NCBI GenBank assembly: GCA_018001015.1
Contig: JAGNIV010000009.1
Span: forward strand, 1 to 64,000
Direction: 5' to 3'
Source of the DNA: Phenylobacterium sp.
GTDB lineage: Bacteria; Pseudomonadota; Alphaproteobacteria; Caulobacterales; Caulobacteraceae
DNA: 64,000 bases
Both the position numbers and the translations under genes were made by a program. The first letter of the stretch is position 1. Each line of letters opens with the position of its first letter. This document shows positions 46,763-55,727 of the stretch, piece by piece. A model generated the notes under the pieces. The model ran no database searches and was not told where the DNA came from. It saw only the letters and a list, made by a program, of their open reading frames with translations.

Positions 46763-48436
46763 ATGATGACGTTGAAGCAGGCCCTGCTGGCCGCGACCCT
46801 TTGCCTTGCGCCGATGGGCGCCCTCGCCCAGACGGCGCCGCCCGGCGCCTATGCCCCGCCGCCCGGCGCGGTCGAGGAATTCGCCACCCTGCGCGATGGC
46901 GTGAAGTTGGCGGCCAACGTGTTCAAGCCGCCGGGAACAGGGCCCTGGCCCGTGGTCCTCAGCCGCACCCCCTACCTCAAGGACGGGCGCGGGACGCCGG
47001 AGCAGCTGGCCGCGGCGGCGAAGAAATACACCGACGCCGGCTATGTCTTCGTGCTGCAGGACGTGCGCGGCAAGGGCCACTCCGAGGGCTTCTACCAGGC
47101 CTATGTCACCGACATCGAAGACGGTTACGACAGCGTCGAGTGGGCCGCCAAACAGCCCTGGTCCAACGGCAAGGTGGGGATCACCGGCGCCTCGGCCCTG
47201 GGGGTGACCTCAAACGCCGCGGCCATGGCCAATCCGCCCCACCTCAAGGCCGCCTATGTGGTGGTGGCCCCCTATGACCGGCTGCATTCCAGCTTCATGG
47301 GCGGGGTGATCAAGGAGAAGGACACGGTGGGCTGGCTGAAGGGCCAGAGCGTCTCGGACGCCGAGATCGACGAACTGCGCGCCCGGGCCGCCGATGACGT
47401 GTTCTGGAACCGGTTCGCCATGAGCCCGAACCGCAAGTACATCACCGTGCCGATCTACAATGTCGGCGGCTGGTACGACATCTTCAACCAGGGCAATACC
47501 TCCAACTTCACCTGGCTGCAGAACGCCGGCTCGAAGGGCGCGCGGGGCAATCAGAAGCTGCTGATGGGCCCCTTCGGCCACGGGCCGCTGTCGGGCGACC
47601 TGGCCTATCCCGGCCAGGACCAGCTGCAGGGCGCCTTCGGAAACGAGCTCCGCTGGTTCGACTATTGGCTGAAGGGGATCGACAACGGGATCATGGAGGA
47701 GCCGCCGGTCAGCTACTTCATGATGGCCGGGGCGCGCACCGGGGCCTTCTCGCCCAAGAACCGCATGATGACCTCGGCCAACTGGCCGCCGGCCAACCGC
47801 GAGGTGCGGTACTATCTGACGCCCGACAAGACCCTGACCACCAAGCCGCCCGCCGTCACCGACGCCAAGCTCAGCTACCGGTTCGATCCGGCCAACCCGG
47901 TGACCACCTTCGGCGGCGCCAACCTCACCTTCGAGCGCGGCCCGCAGGATCAGCGCCAGGTCCCCGCGCGCCAGGACTACCTGCGCTTCCAGACCCCGGC
48001 TCTCGACAAGGACGTGGTGATCGCCGGACCGGTGAAGGTGGAGCTCTACGGCGCCACCGACGGCCTCGACACCGACTTCGTGGCCAAGCTGGTGGACGTC
48101 TATCCCGACGGCTACGAGGCCCTGGTGCTCGACGCCCCCATCCGCGCCCGCTACCGCCACGGCCGCATGCCCGACGACGTCAAGATGATGACGCCCGGCG
48201 CGCCGGAAGAGATGGTCATCGACCTGTGGTCCACCGCCATCACCTTCGAGAAGGGCCACCGGATCGCCGTCCACATCACGTCCTCGAACGCTCCGCGTTT
48301 TGAAGTGAATCCCAATACCGGCGAGGCGCCCGGCAAGCCGGCCCAGAAGCCGCGCGTGGCCCTCAACAGCGTCTACATGGACGCCAGCCATCCCTCGGCC
48401 CTGGTGCTGCCGGTGATCTATCCGGAGACGAAATAG
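46763..48436 (+). CDS. CocE/NonD-family hydrolase (X-Pro dipeptidyl-peptidase S15-like), exported
   Basis: A 557-residue alpha/beta hydrolase with a signal peptide (LLAATLCLAPMGALA). The nucleophile region reads KVGITGASALGVTSNAAAM, with Ser in G-A-S-A-L-G; classic members have G-x-S-Y-x-G, so Tyr is replaced. 'FVLQDVRGKGHSEGFYQAY', 'WYDIFNQGNTSNF' and 'LLMGPFGHGP' (likely catalytic His) are present. The C-terminal jelly-roll domain starts near residue 350 ('PVKVELYGATDGLDTDFVAKL', shown here as VKVELYGATDGLDTDF). It should cleave an ester or amide such as an N-acyl amino acid or glutaryl amide, in the periplasm. It stands alone with its own promoter region at 46663-46762. Confidence 0.88.
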   Translation: MMTLKQALLAATLCLAPMGALAQTAPPGAYAPPPGAVEEFATLRDGVKLAANVFKPPGTGPWPVVLSRTPYLKDGRGTPEQLAAAAKKYTDAGYVFVLQDVRGKGHSEGFYQAYVTDIEDGYDSVEWAAKQPWSNGKVGITGASALGVTSNAAAMANPPHLKAAYVVVAPYDRLHSSFMGGVIKEKDTVGWLKGQSVSDAEIDELRARAADDVFWNRFAMSPNRKYITVPIYNVGGWYDIFNQGNTSNFTWLQNAGSKGARGNQKLLMGPFGHGPLSGDLAYPGQDQLQGAFGNELRWFDYWLKGIDNGIMEEPPVSYFMMAGARTGAFSPKNRMMTSANWPPANREVRYYLTPDKTLTTKPPAVTDAKLSYRFDPANPVTTFGGANLTFERGPQDQRQVPARQDYLRFQTPALDKDVVIAGPVKVELYGATDGLDTDFVAKLVDVYPDGYEALVLDAPIRARYRHGRMPDDVKMMTPGAPEEMVIDLWSTAITFEKGHRIAVHITSSNAPRFEVNPNTGEAPGKPAQKPRVALNSVYMDASHPSALVLPVIYPETK

Positions 48437-48476
48437 GAACCGGGATCGGAGGCTGACGTTCCGGCCGAAGCGCCGC

Positions 48477-49409
48477 TTGGGCGCGGGGCCCCCTACCGTG
48501 CCGAACTCCGCCACCGAACCCTCCGCGAGCGCCTTCGCCCAGGTCCGGGCCTGGTTGCGGGTCGCGCCGTGGAGCGCCCTGGCCGAACTCGCCTGCCGGG
48601 CGGGCTACGTGGCGCGCGGGTTCATCTATTGCAGCATCGGGACCGTGGCGATCGCCGCGGCCCTGGAGCTGACGCCAAGGGCGCAGGGGTCACGGGGCGT
48701 TCTGGAAGCCTGGGCCCACTGGCCTTTCGGCGTGCTGCTGCTGTGGCTGGCGGGGCTCGGCCTCTGCGCCTTTGCCGGCTGGCGTGCGTTGCAGTCGGTG
48801 TTCGACGCCGACCGGCAGGGCGACAGCCTGAGCGCCATCGGCTCGCGCCTGGGCCAAGCGGTCAGCGGGGTCGTCTATGGCGCCCTCGGGGTCTCGGTCT
48901 TCAGCCTGATCGACACTCTGGAGGACCTGACCGAGGCCGACGAGCAGGAGCAGACGCGCCAGGCGGTGGCCAGCGTCCTTGGCTTGCCGGGCGGCGAACT
49001 CCTGATCGCCGCGGCGGGCCTGTTCATCCTGGGCGCCGGCGTGGGCAACATCATCCAGGTGTTCGGTCGCGATTTCTGCAAACCGCTGGCCTGCGACGCG
49101 GCGATCACCCGGTGGGCCCCCTGGGTCGGGCGGGCCGGCTATCTGGGGCGTGGGATCGCCTTCCTGCCCGTCGGCGCCTTGATGCTGATGGCGGGATTGA
49201 AGACCCGCAGCCGAGACGCCACCGGCGTGGGCGGGGCGCTTCAGATGATGGAGGGCCAGCCCTATGGCGAGGTCTTGATGATCACCGTGGCCCTGGGCCT
49301 GATCGCGTTCGGGGTCTTCGCCTTCATCGAGGCCCGCTACCGGAGGATAGCCGTCGACGAGGTCCTGGAGCCGGATGGCTTCTCCAAAAGCCTGAATCCG
49401 GCTCGATGA
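48477..49409 (+). CDS. DUF1206-domain membrane protein
   Basis: A membrane protein of about 303-310 residues containing the DUF1206 repeat three times: 'RAGYVARGFIYCSIGTVAI', 'AVSGVVYGALGVSVF' and 'RAGYLGRGIAFLPVGALML'. Each repeat is two hydrophobic helices, six in all. The first and third repeats keep the RAGY-x-x-RG pattern and the second has lost it. TTG at 48477 and GTG at 48498 are both possible starts, neither with a strong ribosome site. The family has no known function. It is probably independent of the hydrolase upstream, since 40-60 bases separate them. Confidence 0.83.
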   Translation: MGAGPPTVPNSATEPSASAFAQVRAWLRVAPWSALAELACRAGYVARGFIYCSIGTVAIAAALELTPRAQGSRGVLEAWAHWPFGVLLLWLAGLGLCAFAGWRALQSVFDADRQGDSLSAIGSRLGQAVSGVVYGALGVSVFSLIDTLEDLTEADEQEQTRQAVASVLGLPGGELLIAAAGLFILGAGVGNIIQVFGRDFCKPLACDAAITRWAPWVGRAGYLGRGIAFLPVGALMLMAGLKTRSRDATGVGGALQMMEGQPYGEVLMITVALGLIAFGVFAFIEARYRRIAVDEVLEPDGFSKSLNPAR

Positions 49410-49466
49410 CTTTGAAATCACATCCCGATTCAACGCTCAGCCGATTCCGTCGGAGCGCATCGTGAT

Positions 49467-50294
49467 CTACCTGACGGCGCGGGCCTGCAGGATGCGGGCC
49501 CCGCCATCATCCAGGCGCACGGCGGTGAGCAGGCCCGTGGCGTAGGCCCCGGTGTCGACTCCGATGCGGCGGCCCGGGATGATCTGCGGCTCCTCCATCG
49601 GTGTGTGGCCGTGGACGATGATCTTCTCGAACTTCGCGGTGGATTGCAGAAACTCCCCGCGAATCCACAGCAGATCGCGCTCCACCTGGCGGTCCAGGGG
49701 CACGCCGGGACGAACACCAGCGTGGACAAAGGCGTAGTCCCCCAGGGTGATCATGATCTCCAGGCCCTCGAAGAAGGCCCTGTGAGCCTCCGGCAAGGCC
49801 TCCCGGAAGGCCAGGCGCGCGGTCTCCCAGGCCTCGGGATCGGTGCGGGTGGCCGGGGGCTGGACGCCGTAGGAGGCCAGGGTCGCCGACCCGCCATGCT
49901 CCACCCAGGTCTGGCCGAAGCCCGGCTCTTCGCGGAACTGCAGCAGGGCTTCCTCGTGATTGCCCTTCAGGGCGCGCACCTCGAAGCCCGGTTCGGTCGC
50001 CAGACGCAGGATGGCGTCAATCACCTGGGCCGAGGCCGGGCCCCGGTCCACATAGTCGCCCAGCAGGATCAGCATCGGCTGTTGGCTCGGCTGGGAGGCC
50101 AGCGCATCCTGGGCGATGACGTGCAGCAGGGCGTCGAAGGCGTCGAGCCGCCCGTGGATGTCCCCCACGGCGTAGACCAGCCGCCCCTGCGTGGAGGGCG
50201 GAGTTTCCGGGGTCTTGCGGCGCAACAGACGGGAGAACAAGGGCGGACCTCTGATTGAGCGCCCTAGTTTAGGAAGGCCGCCCGGGGTGTTCAA
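49467..50294 (-). CDS. metallophosphoesterase, PP1/ApaH-like serine/threonine phosphatase type
   Basis: A 275-residue calcineurin-fold phosphatase. Metal motifs in order: VYAVGDIHGRLD, LLGDYVDRGP, ALKGNHEE, FVHAGVRPG and VHGHTPMEEP. These match bacterial serine/threonine phosphatases such as PrpA and also diadenosine tetraphosphatases; the two are not separable by eye. The start 'RSIRGPPLFSRLLRRKTPE' is basic and may not be part of the folded domain. It is followed downstream by nothing on its strand and is preceded by the AlgX-like gene after a 63-base gap, so it may belong to that operon's region. Confidence 0.9.
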   Translation of the reverse strand: MNTPGGLPKLGRSIRGPPLFSRLLRRKTPETPPSTQGRLVYAVGDIHGRLDAFDALLHVIAQDALASQPSQQPMLILLGDYVDRGPASAQVIDAILRLATEPGFEVRALKGNHEEALLQFREEPGFGQTWVEHGGSATLASYGVQPPATRTDPEAWETARLAFREALPEAHRAFFEGLEIMITLGDYAFVHAGVRPGVPLDRQVERDLLWIRGEFLQSTAKFEKIIVHGHTPMEEPQIIPGRRIGVDTGAYATGLLTAVRLDDGGARILQARAVR

Positions 50295-50357
50295 CGCGCG
50301 CGGGACCGGAAAGACGCCCCGCCGGGCGGACCCTAGCCGCGAGCCGTGAACAAGTCG

Positions 50358-51950
50358 TCAGGGCCGGACAAGGCCCTTGGGCCCGGCGCAGCCGATCCAG
50401 CCGGTGGGGCTGCGGCGATAGACCCGCAGGGCGTAGACCCCGGGGGGCAGGCCACGGACATTGAGCGTGCCGGAAAAGCCGCTGGGCTCGACCACGGGAC
50501 GCTTGAAGTAGGCCCCGACGTCGGGGCGGACCTGGTTCATCTCCAGGGGCTGAACGAAGTCTCCGGCCGGGCCGCTGAGGCGCACCGCCCCCTGCGTGGG
50601 ACGCCGCTCGGCCGAGAGGTCGGAGATCCAGCCGGAGACCACCAGGCCGCGTGCGTCCATCAGGGCCTGGTCCACGGCGCAGGTCGGGATGGGAACCGAG
50701 GCGTCGAGACCGGCCAGGGCGGCCGGGGCGGCGCTCGTCGGGACGAAGCGCCCGCGCGAAGGGGCCGATGGCGCCAGCGCTCCGTGGGTCGGCGCGCCGG
50801 GCAGGGCCTGCTCGATCTTCGCCTCGGCGGCCTCGGAGACCGGGGGCGAGCCGCGCATGGCGAAGCCCAGACCGTGCTCCTGCACCTCCAGCATCACCAC
50901 GTCGGGATGGAAGCGGTCGATCAGGTCCTGGCGCCAGAAGCCGTCGTCAATGTGGGTGAGGATCACGCGGCTGAAGTGACCCAGCAGGAAGGGCGTCAGG
51001 GCGTTGGAAAACGAGTCGCGGGTCAGCAGCAGGGTCGGCTTGCCCACCTGGCCGGTGTCCACCACCTGGGGCGCGATCCAACCCCGGCGCTCGGAGAGCC
51101 AGGTGGTCCTGTAGCCGCCGGCGGCGGGATCGACATAGCCGCGATAGTGGATCGGCACGAAGCTCGCCACCCCCAGCATCAGGGCCAGGTCGCGGGGCGG
51201 ATTGACCCCGTTAACCACCGGCCGGAAATCCCTGAGCGGCCGGGTGGCCTGATCCACCCCCTGGGCGCGCAGCCGCTGCATGATCGCGGCATAGCCGGCA
51301 TAGGCGGCGTCGCCGGTCCAGTGGGTGTCGTGGCGGCTGAAGGCGTCGGTCCCCGAGGCGGCGACCGCCAGGACCGGGTCGCGCAGGTGGACGACGTGAC
51401 CAGGTTCGGTGCGGGCGGCGAGGCGCGCCAGCCTCAGGCTGCTCCGCTGCGGGCTCGGACCTGGAAACCAGGCCGGGCCGAACTGGGGATAGATGGTCTC
51501 CTTGGCCGGGGGGACCACCACCAGATAGGCCGCGCCCCTGGCCTGCAGGGTCTCGACCCGGCCTGACAGGCCCCGCAGCCACTCGGCGGCCTCAGCGTCG
51601 GTCAGCGGCGGCTTGGCGCGCGCCGGGCCCAGGCGCGTGCCGTCATTGTAGAACAGCCAGCCGTCCCGGCCCGCCAGCACCCGGTCCGAGCCGCTATCGC
51701 CGATCGCCAGCCGGGCGGCGTTCAGCCCGCCGATCAGATAGGGCCGGGCCGGGAAGCGGTCGGCCACCCAGGCGTCGGTCTGGTGGCGCAGGTCGTCCAG
51801 TCTGGCGATCCCCGCCCAGGCCGGCGGCCCGGCCAGGACCCGGCCCTCCTGCAGCTGCGGCGGCTTCATCAGCGGGCGCAGCAGGAAGGCCGCGGCCATC
51901 AGGACCAGAACCGTGGCGATCAGGCCGGGGCGGGGGACGGGCTTTTCCAT
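50358..51950 (-). CDS. AlgX/AlgJ-like polysaccharide O-acetyltransferase (SGNH fold)
   Basis: A 530-residue protein with one N-terminal membrane helix (LIATVLVLMAAAFLL), so the catalytic part faces the periplasm. Residues 80-370 match the SGNH domain of alginate O-acetylation proteins. It has 'AGRDGWLFYNDG', 'PPAKETIYPQ', the catalytic Asp-His pair in SRHDTHWTGDAAYA (D208, H210), and the nucleophile Ser in LLTRDSFSNALTPF. About 150 extra C-terminal residues form a region with 'GLVVSGWISDLSAE' that may be a carbohydrate-binding or accessory domain. The MBOAT gene just upstream passes acetyl groups across the membrane to it. The polysaccharide is unknown; no alginate genes are present. Confidence 0.88.
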   Translation of the reverse strand: MEKPVPRPGLIATVLVLMAAAFLLRPLMKPPQLQEGRVLAGPPAWAGIARLDDLRHQTDAWVADRFPARPYLIGGLNAARLAIGDSGSDRVLAGRDGWLFYNDGTRLGPARAKPPLTDAEAAEWLRGLSGRVETLQARGAAYLVVVPPAKETIYPQFGPAWFPGPSPQRSSLRLARLAARTEPGHVVHLRDPVLAVAASGTDAFSRHDTHWTGDAAYAGYAAIMQRLRAQGVDQATRPLRDFRPVVNGVNPPRDLALMLGVASFVPIHYRGYVDPAAGGYRTTWLSERRGWIAPQVVDTGQVGKPTLLLTRDSFSNALTPFLLGHFSRVILTHIDDGFWRQDLIDRFHPDVVMLEVQEHGLGFAMRGSPPVSEAAEAKIEQALPGAPTHGALAPSAPSRGRFVPTSAAPAALAGLDASVPIPTCAVDQALMDARGLVVSGWISDLSAERRPTQGAVRLSGPAGDFVQPLEMNQVRPDVGAYFKRPVVEPSGFSGTLNVRGLPPGVYALRVYRRSPTGWIGCAGPKGLVRP

Positions 51951-51957
51951 GACCCCT

Positions 51958-53400
51958 TCAGAACCGGAAATAGAGGAAGGGGTTGAGGGTCGAGTTGACC
52001 AGCACCGCGATGCTGATCACGAACCCCGCCGCCAGGACCGGGGTCGGCAGGACGTGGGCGCTCCGCGTGTCCAGGTGGGCCGGCAGGTGCGGCGAAGGCG
52101 CATCGGAGGGTCGCGCCCGCAAACGGGTCATCACGGCCTGCAGGGTCGGGAAGGCGAAGACGGCGCCGGCGGCGAAGGCCAGCAGCATCTCGGTGTCCAG
52201 CAGGTGCTGGAGCGCCAGGCTCAGCGGCTGGAACGCGCGCGGGTCCAGCATCACCGCCAGATAGTCCAGGGCGGCCGGGAGATCGGCGGCGCGGAAGAAC
52301 ACCCAGCCGATCATCAGCACCACCAGGGCGTAGACGTGGCGCAGGGCCCTCGGCAGGGCGGCCAGCAGCCGGTCCAGGCCGAACCGCTCCAGCATCAGGA
52401 ACGCCCCGTGATAGAGGCCCCAGACGATGAAGCTCCAGGCCGCCCCGTGCCACAGGCCGGTGAGGAAGAAGACGATCAGCAGGTTGCGGACGGTGCGCGC
52501 CTGCCCGCCCCGGTTCCCGCCCAGCGGAATATAGACATAGTCGCGGAACCAGGAGGACAGCGACATGTGCCAGCGCCGCCAGAAGTCGGTGAGCGAGGTG
52601 GCCGCATAGGGGTGGTTGAAGTTCTTCGGGAAGGTGAAGCCCAGCATGAAGGCCAGGCCGATGGCCATGTTCGAATAGCCACAGAAGTCGAAATAGATCT
52701 GCAGCGTGTAGGCCAGGGCGCCCAGCCAGGCGGTGGTGGCGGTCAGTGTTCCCGGCGGCAGGCCGAAGGCGTGGTCGGCCACCGGCGCCACGGTGTTGGC
52801 GATCAGCACCTTCTGGCACAGGCCGACGATGAAGTACTGGAACCCCAGACCGATGCGGCCAGACCCCCTGCGGTCGCTCTGCAGCTCCTCGCGGATATCG
52901 GCATAGCGCACGATCGGCCCGGCGATCAGGTGCGGGAACATCAGGATATAGGCCGAGAATCGCGCCAGGGACCGCTCCACCGGCACGGCGCGGCGGTAGA
53001 TGTCGATGGCGTAGCTGATCAGCTGGAAGGTGAAGAACGAGATGCCCAGGGGCAGACGGTGGGTCAGCTCCGGCAACGGATTTCCGGGCAGGACGTCGTT
53101 CAGGATCTGGGCCAGGAAGGCGGCATATTTGAACCAGGCCAGGACGGCCAGATCGAGCACGATCATCCCGGTGAGGATCAGGCGGCGACGCCCTTCAGTC
53201 TCCGCGGCGTCCAGGGCGCGGGCCCCGGCATAGTTGGCGCCGATCAGCGCCAGGAGCAGGAAGACATAGCCCCCCTCGCCCCAGACATAGAAGGCCACGC
53301 TGCCGGCCAGCAGGGCCCCGGTCCGCCAGCCGCTGACATAATAGCCCAGCAGGAAGACGGGCAGAAAATAGAAGATGAAGATGATGGACGAGAAAACCAT
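51958..53400 (-). CDS. MBOAT-family membrane O-acyltransferase (AlgI-like)
   Basis: A 480-residue polytopic membrane enzyme that moves acyl groups from the cytoplasm to a periplasmic acceptor. The family signature 'SLTDFWRRWHMSLSSWFRDY' and the active-site His in GLWHGAAWSFIVWGLYHG are both present. Typical AlgI start and end hydrophobic patterns are kept. It lies 7 bases upstream of the AlgX-like gene, so the two form one operon and very likely one acetylation machine. The mannosyl precursor gene manC is 45 kb away. A tRNA-Ala gene lies just upstream on the same strand. Confidence 0.93.
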   Translation of the reverse strand: MVFSSIIFIFYFLPVFLLGYYVSGWRTGALLAGSVAFYVWGEGGYVFLLLALIGANYAGARALDAAETEGRRRLILTGMIVLDLAVLAWFKYAAFLAQILNDVLPGNPLPELTHRLPLGISFFTFQLISYAIDIYRRAVPVERSLARFSAYILMFPHLIAGPIVRYADIREELQSDRRGSGRIGLGFQYFIVGLCQKVLIANTVAPVADHAFGLPPGTLTATTAWLGALAYTLQIYFDFCGYSNMAIGLAFMLGFTFPKNFNHPYAATSLTDFWRRWHMSLSSWFRDYVYIPLGGNRGGQARTVRNLLIVFFLTGLWHGAAWSFIVWGLYHGAFLMLERFGLDRLLAALPRALRHVYALVVLMIGWVFFRAADLPAALDYLAVMLDPRAFQPLSLALQHLLDTEMLLAFAAGAVFAFPTLQAVMTRLRARPSDAPSPHLPAHLDTRSAHVLPTPVLAAGFVISIAVLVNSTLNPFLYFRF

Positions 53401-53492
53401 CCGCCCCCCAGCGCCGGCAGACGCGTTTTGTGGCAGGCGCCGGCCCGGGCGGCAAGCCGCCCCGGCCCGGTTTCAGGGTGTCGGAAGGTTCC

Positions 53493-53568
53493 TGGTGGAG
53501 CCGAGCGGAATCGAACCGCTGACCTCCTCATTGCGAACGAGGCGCTCTACCATCTGAGCTACGGCCCC
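53493..53568 (-). tRNA. tRNA-Ala (anticodon CGC)
   Basis: A complete cloverleaf can be drawn on the minus strand. The acceptor stem GGGGCCG/CGGCTCC contains the G3-U70 wobble that identifies alanine tRNA. The D-arm is GCTCAGATGGTAGAGC, the anticodon stem-loop is CCTCG-TTCGCAA-TGAGG with anticodon CGC (codon GCG), and the T-arm is AGCGG-TTCGATT-CCGCT. The 3' CCA is encoded. Confidence 0.97.
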
Positions 53569-53676
53569 AGGAGGCGCGGAATAAGCGTTTTCGGACCCCT
53601 CCTGTCAAGCGGCAGAAATGCGTGGCGGCGACGCAGCGGCTTGCCAGCCACAGCCAGGGCCCTTTAAACCGGGGCC

Positions 53677-53982
53677 ATGGGCAGCTTCCTCTACTTCATC
53701 GTCAGTTCGCTTCTGAGCCTGCTGATCTTCGCGATCTTCGCCAACGCCATCCTCTCGTGGCTGGTGGCCTTTGATGTGATCAACCTGCGCAATCAGGTGG
53801 TCTACAATATCGCCAAGTTCCTGGACGCCGTGACCCGGCCGATCCTGGCGCCGTTCCAGCGGATCATTCCGCCGCTGGGGGGCGTGGATATCAGTCCGAT
53901 CATCGTCCTGCTGATCCTGCAGGGCATCAAGGCCTACCTCCTGCCCCTGGCGTTCGGGCCGCTCGTCGCCCTGATGGGCTGA
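53677..53982 (+). CDS. YggT family membrane protein
   Basis: A 101-residue protein with two main hydrophobic regions: 'YFIVSSLLSLLIFAIFANAI' near the start and 'SPIIVLLILQGIKAYLL' near the end. The conserved segment 'FLDAVTRPILAPFQRIIPPLGGVDIS', quoted here as RPILAPFQRIIPP and LGGVDISP, is the YggT signature. This is the short single-repeat form typical of alphaproteobacteria. Its role in division or osmotic control is not settled in the literature I recall. Its stop overlaps the start of the DUF167 gene, a pairing (yggT-yggU) conserved in many bacteria. Confidence 0.92.
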   Translation: MGSFLYFIVSSLLSLLIFAIFANAILSWLVAFDVINLRNQVVYNIAKFLDAVTRPILAPFQRIIPPLGGVDISPIIVLLILQGIKAYLLPLAFGPLVALMG

Positions 53983-54329
53983 TGCGCCTGCCGGTCCGGG
54001 TGACGCCCAAGGGCGGCCGGGACGGCGCGGACGGCTGGGCCCTCGACGCCGAGGGCCGGCCCTATCTGAAGGTGCGGGTCAGCGCCGTGGCCGCAGAGGG
54101 CGCGGCCAACGCCGCCCTCATCGCCTTCCTCGCCAAATCGCTCAAGCGGCCGAAATCGGCCCTGCGCATCGTCTCGGGCGAGACCGCGCGGGTGAAGATG
54201 GTCGAGGTCGAGGGCGCCACCGAAGGCGAGTTCGAGGCCGCCTTCGGTCCTAGGCCCACGAGCGCTTCAGGCGAACCGGTTCGCCGCCCGGAAGCGCGAC
54301 ACGGCAAAGGTCCTAGGGCGCAGCCCTAG
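53982..54329 (+). CDS. DUF167 (YggU) family protein
   Basis: A 115-residue small protein. Residues 1-85 carry the DUF167 pattern: 'VRVTPKGGRDGADGW', then 'KVRVSAVAAEGAANAALIAF' and 'SALRIVSGETARVKMVEVEG'. About 30 residues after that are basic and proline-rich, an extension not usual for the family. The function is unknown. It starts one base inside the YggT stop. Its TAG shares bases with the TAG of the convergent ammonium transporter gene (CTAG at 54326-54329). Confidence 0.9.
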   Translation: MRLPVRVTPKGGRDGADGWALDAEGRPYLKVRVSAVAAEGAANAALIAFLAKSLKRPKSALRIVSGETARVKMVEVEGATEGEFEAAFGPRPTSASGEPVRRPEARHGKGPRAQP

Positions 54330-55624
54330 GGATTGTAAGCCCGCTCGCCGTGGGCCGACATGTCCAGCCCCTCGTCCACCGCGTCGTCGCCGGCCCGCAG
54401 ACCCACGGTGCGGCGGACGATGAACACCAGCGCCAGGGTGGCGATCCCCGACCAGGCGCAGACCGCCAGCACGCCCAGCACCTGGGTCACCGCCTGGGAG
54501 CCCATGGTGACGCCCTGCGCATAGCCCGCGCCACCGAGACCGGTCGCGGCCAGCACCGCCACCAGCAGGGTCCCGAGGATGCCGCCCACGCCATGGACGG
54601 CGAAGACGTCGAGGCTGTCGTCGATCTTCATCCGGTGCTTCACCAGGTCCACGGCCTGGTAGCAGATCAGCGAGCCCGCGGCGCCCAGCACCACGCCGCC
54701 CAGGGGGCCGACGAAGCCCGAGGCCGGGGTGACGGTGGCGAGGCCCGCCACCACGCCGGTGACCAGGCCCACCATGCTGGGGCGCCCGAAGCGCTTCCAC
54801 TCGATCGCAGCCCAGACCAGGCCCGCCGTCGCGGCGGACAGATGGGTGGCGATCAGGGCCGCCCCCGCATTGCCGTCGGCGGCGAGCGCGCTGCCGGCGT
54901 TGAAGCCGTACCAGCCGACCCACAGCATGCCGGCGCCCATCATGGTCATGCCCGGATTGTGCGGCGGTGAGAGATCCCGCGGGAAACCGTCGCGCGGGCC
55001 AAGCCGCCAGGCGATCAGCAGGGCCGAGACTCCGGCGGTGGCGTGAACCACCAGGCCGCCCGCATAGTCCATGACGTGCATCTGGGCGAGCCAGCCGCCC
55101 CCCCAGACCCAGTGACAGACCGGCGCATAGACCACGATCAGCCACAGGGCGGAGAACAGCAGCACGGCCGAGAACTTGATGCGCTCGACGAAGGCGCCGA
55201 CGATCAGGGCCGGGGTGATGATGGCGAAGGTCATCTGGAAGGCGAAGAAGACGCTCTCCGGCAGCACGCCGGTCACCGCGTCGCGGCCCACGGAGATCAG
55301 GCCAAACTTGGCCAGGTCGCCGACCAGCGGTCCGGTCCCTGAGAAGGCCAGGCTGTAGACCCCCAGCAGCCACAGCACCGAGGCCAGGCAGGCGATGGCC
55401 ACGCAGTGGGTCATCACCGACAGCACGTTCTTGGAGCGCACCAGGCCGGCATAGAAGAGCGCCAGCCCAGGCAGGGTCATGAACAGGACCAGCGCCGTGG
55501 CGCTGAGGATCCAGGCGGTGTCGCCGTGGTCGATGGCCGGGGTCGTCCCCTGCGCCAGGGCGGGAGACGCCAGCGCCAAACCTGCCAGCAGCGCGCCCAC
55601 GCGCGTCAGCGTCCGAACCGTCAT
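54326..55624 (-). CDS. amt: ammonium transporter Amt
   Basis: An 11-helix ammonium channel of about 432 residues from ATG 55624, which follows GGGGGG and a typical cleavable signal peptide (RVGALLAGLALASPALAQ). Conserved segments are 'ALVLFMTLPGLALFYAGLVR', read here without its first residue, 'MDYAGGLVVHATAGVSALL', which holds the first channel His, and 'FAVHGVGGILGTLL', which holds the second. The usual glnK/glnB partner gene is not adjacent. A 14-base palindrome lies 55 bases upstream and could bind a nitrogen regulator. Confidence 0.95.
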   Translation of the reverse strand: MTVRTLTRVGALLAGLALASPALAQGTTPAIDHGDTAWILSATALVLFMTLPGLALFYAGLVRSKNVLSVMTHCVAIACLASVLWLLGVYSLAFSGTGPLVGDLAKFGLISVGRDAVTGVLPESVFFAFQMTFAIITPALIVGAFVERIKFSAVLLFSALWLIVVYAPVCHWVWGGGWLAQMHVMDYAGGLVVHATAGVSALLIAWRLGPRDGFPRDLSPPHNPGMTMMGAGMLWVGWYGFNAGSALAADGNAGAALIATHLSAATAGLVWAAIEWKRFGRPSMVGLVTGVVAGLATVTPASGFVGPLGGVVLGAAGSLICYQAVDLVKHRMKIDDSLDVFAVHGVGGILGTLLVAVLAATGLGGAGYAQGVTMGSQAVTQVLGVLAVCAWSGIATLALVFIVRRTVGLRAGDDAVDEGLDMSAHGERAYNP

Positions 55625-55678
55625 GCGAGCCCCCCGAGTCCCCAACAACGGGACCCTGGCTACAGCAGTCCTTGCCTG

Positions 55679-55692
55679 TTGTGCAGGCACAA
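55679..55692. promoter_or_regulatory. palindrome upstream of amt, possible NtrC-type site
   Basis: TTGTGCAGGCACAA is an inverted repeat with six-base arms around a two-base centre, between the amt and cheW genes, both leftward. Nitrogen regulator sites are built on TGCAC/GTGCA arms, so this is similar but not a clear match. No sigma-54 promoter is evident beside it. Confidence 0.3.
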
Positions 55693-55727
55693 TTTTTCAG
55701 GGGCCGCGCAAAAAGCGGGCAGCGTCC

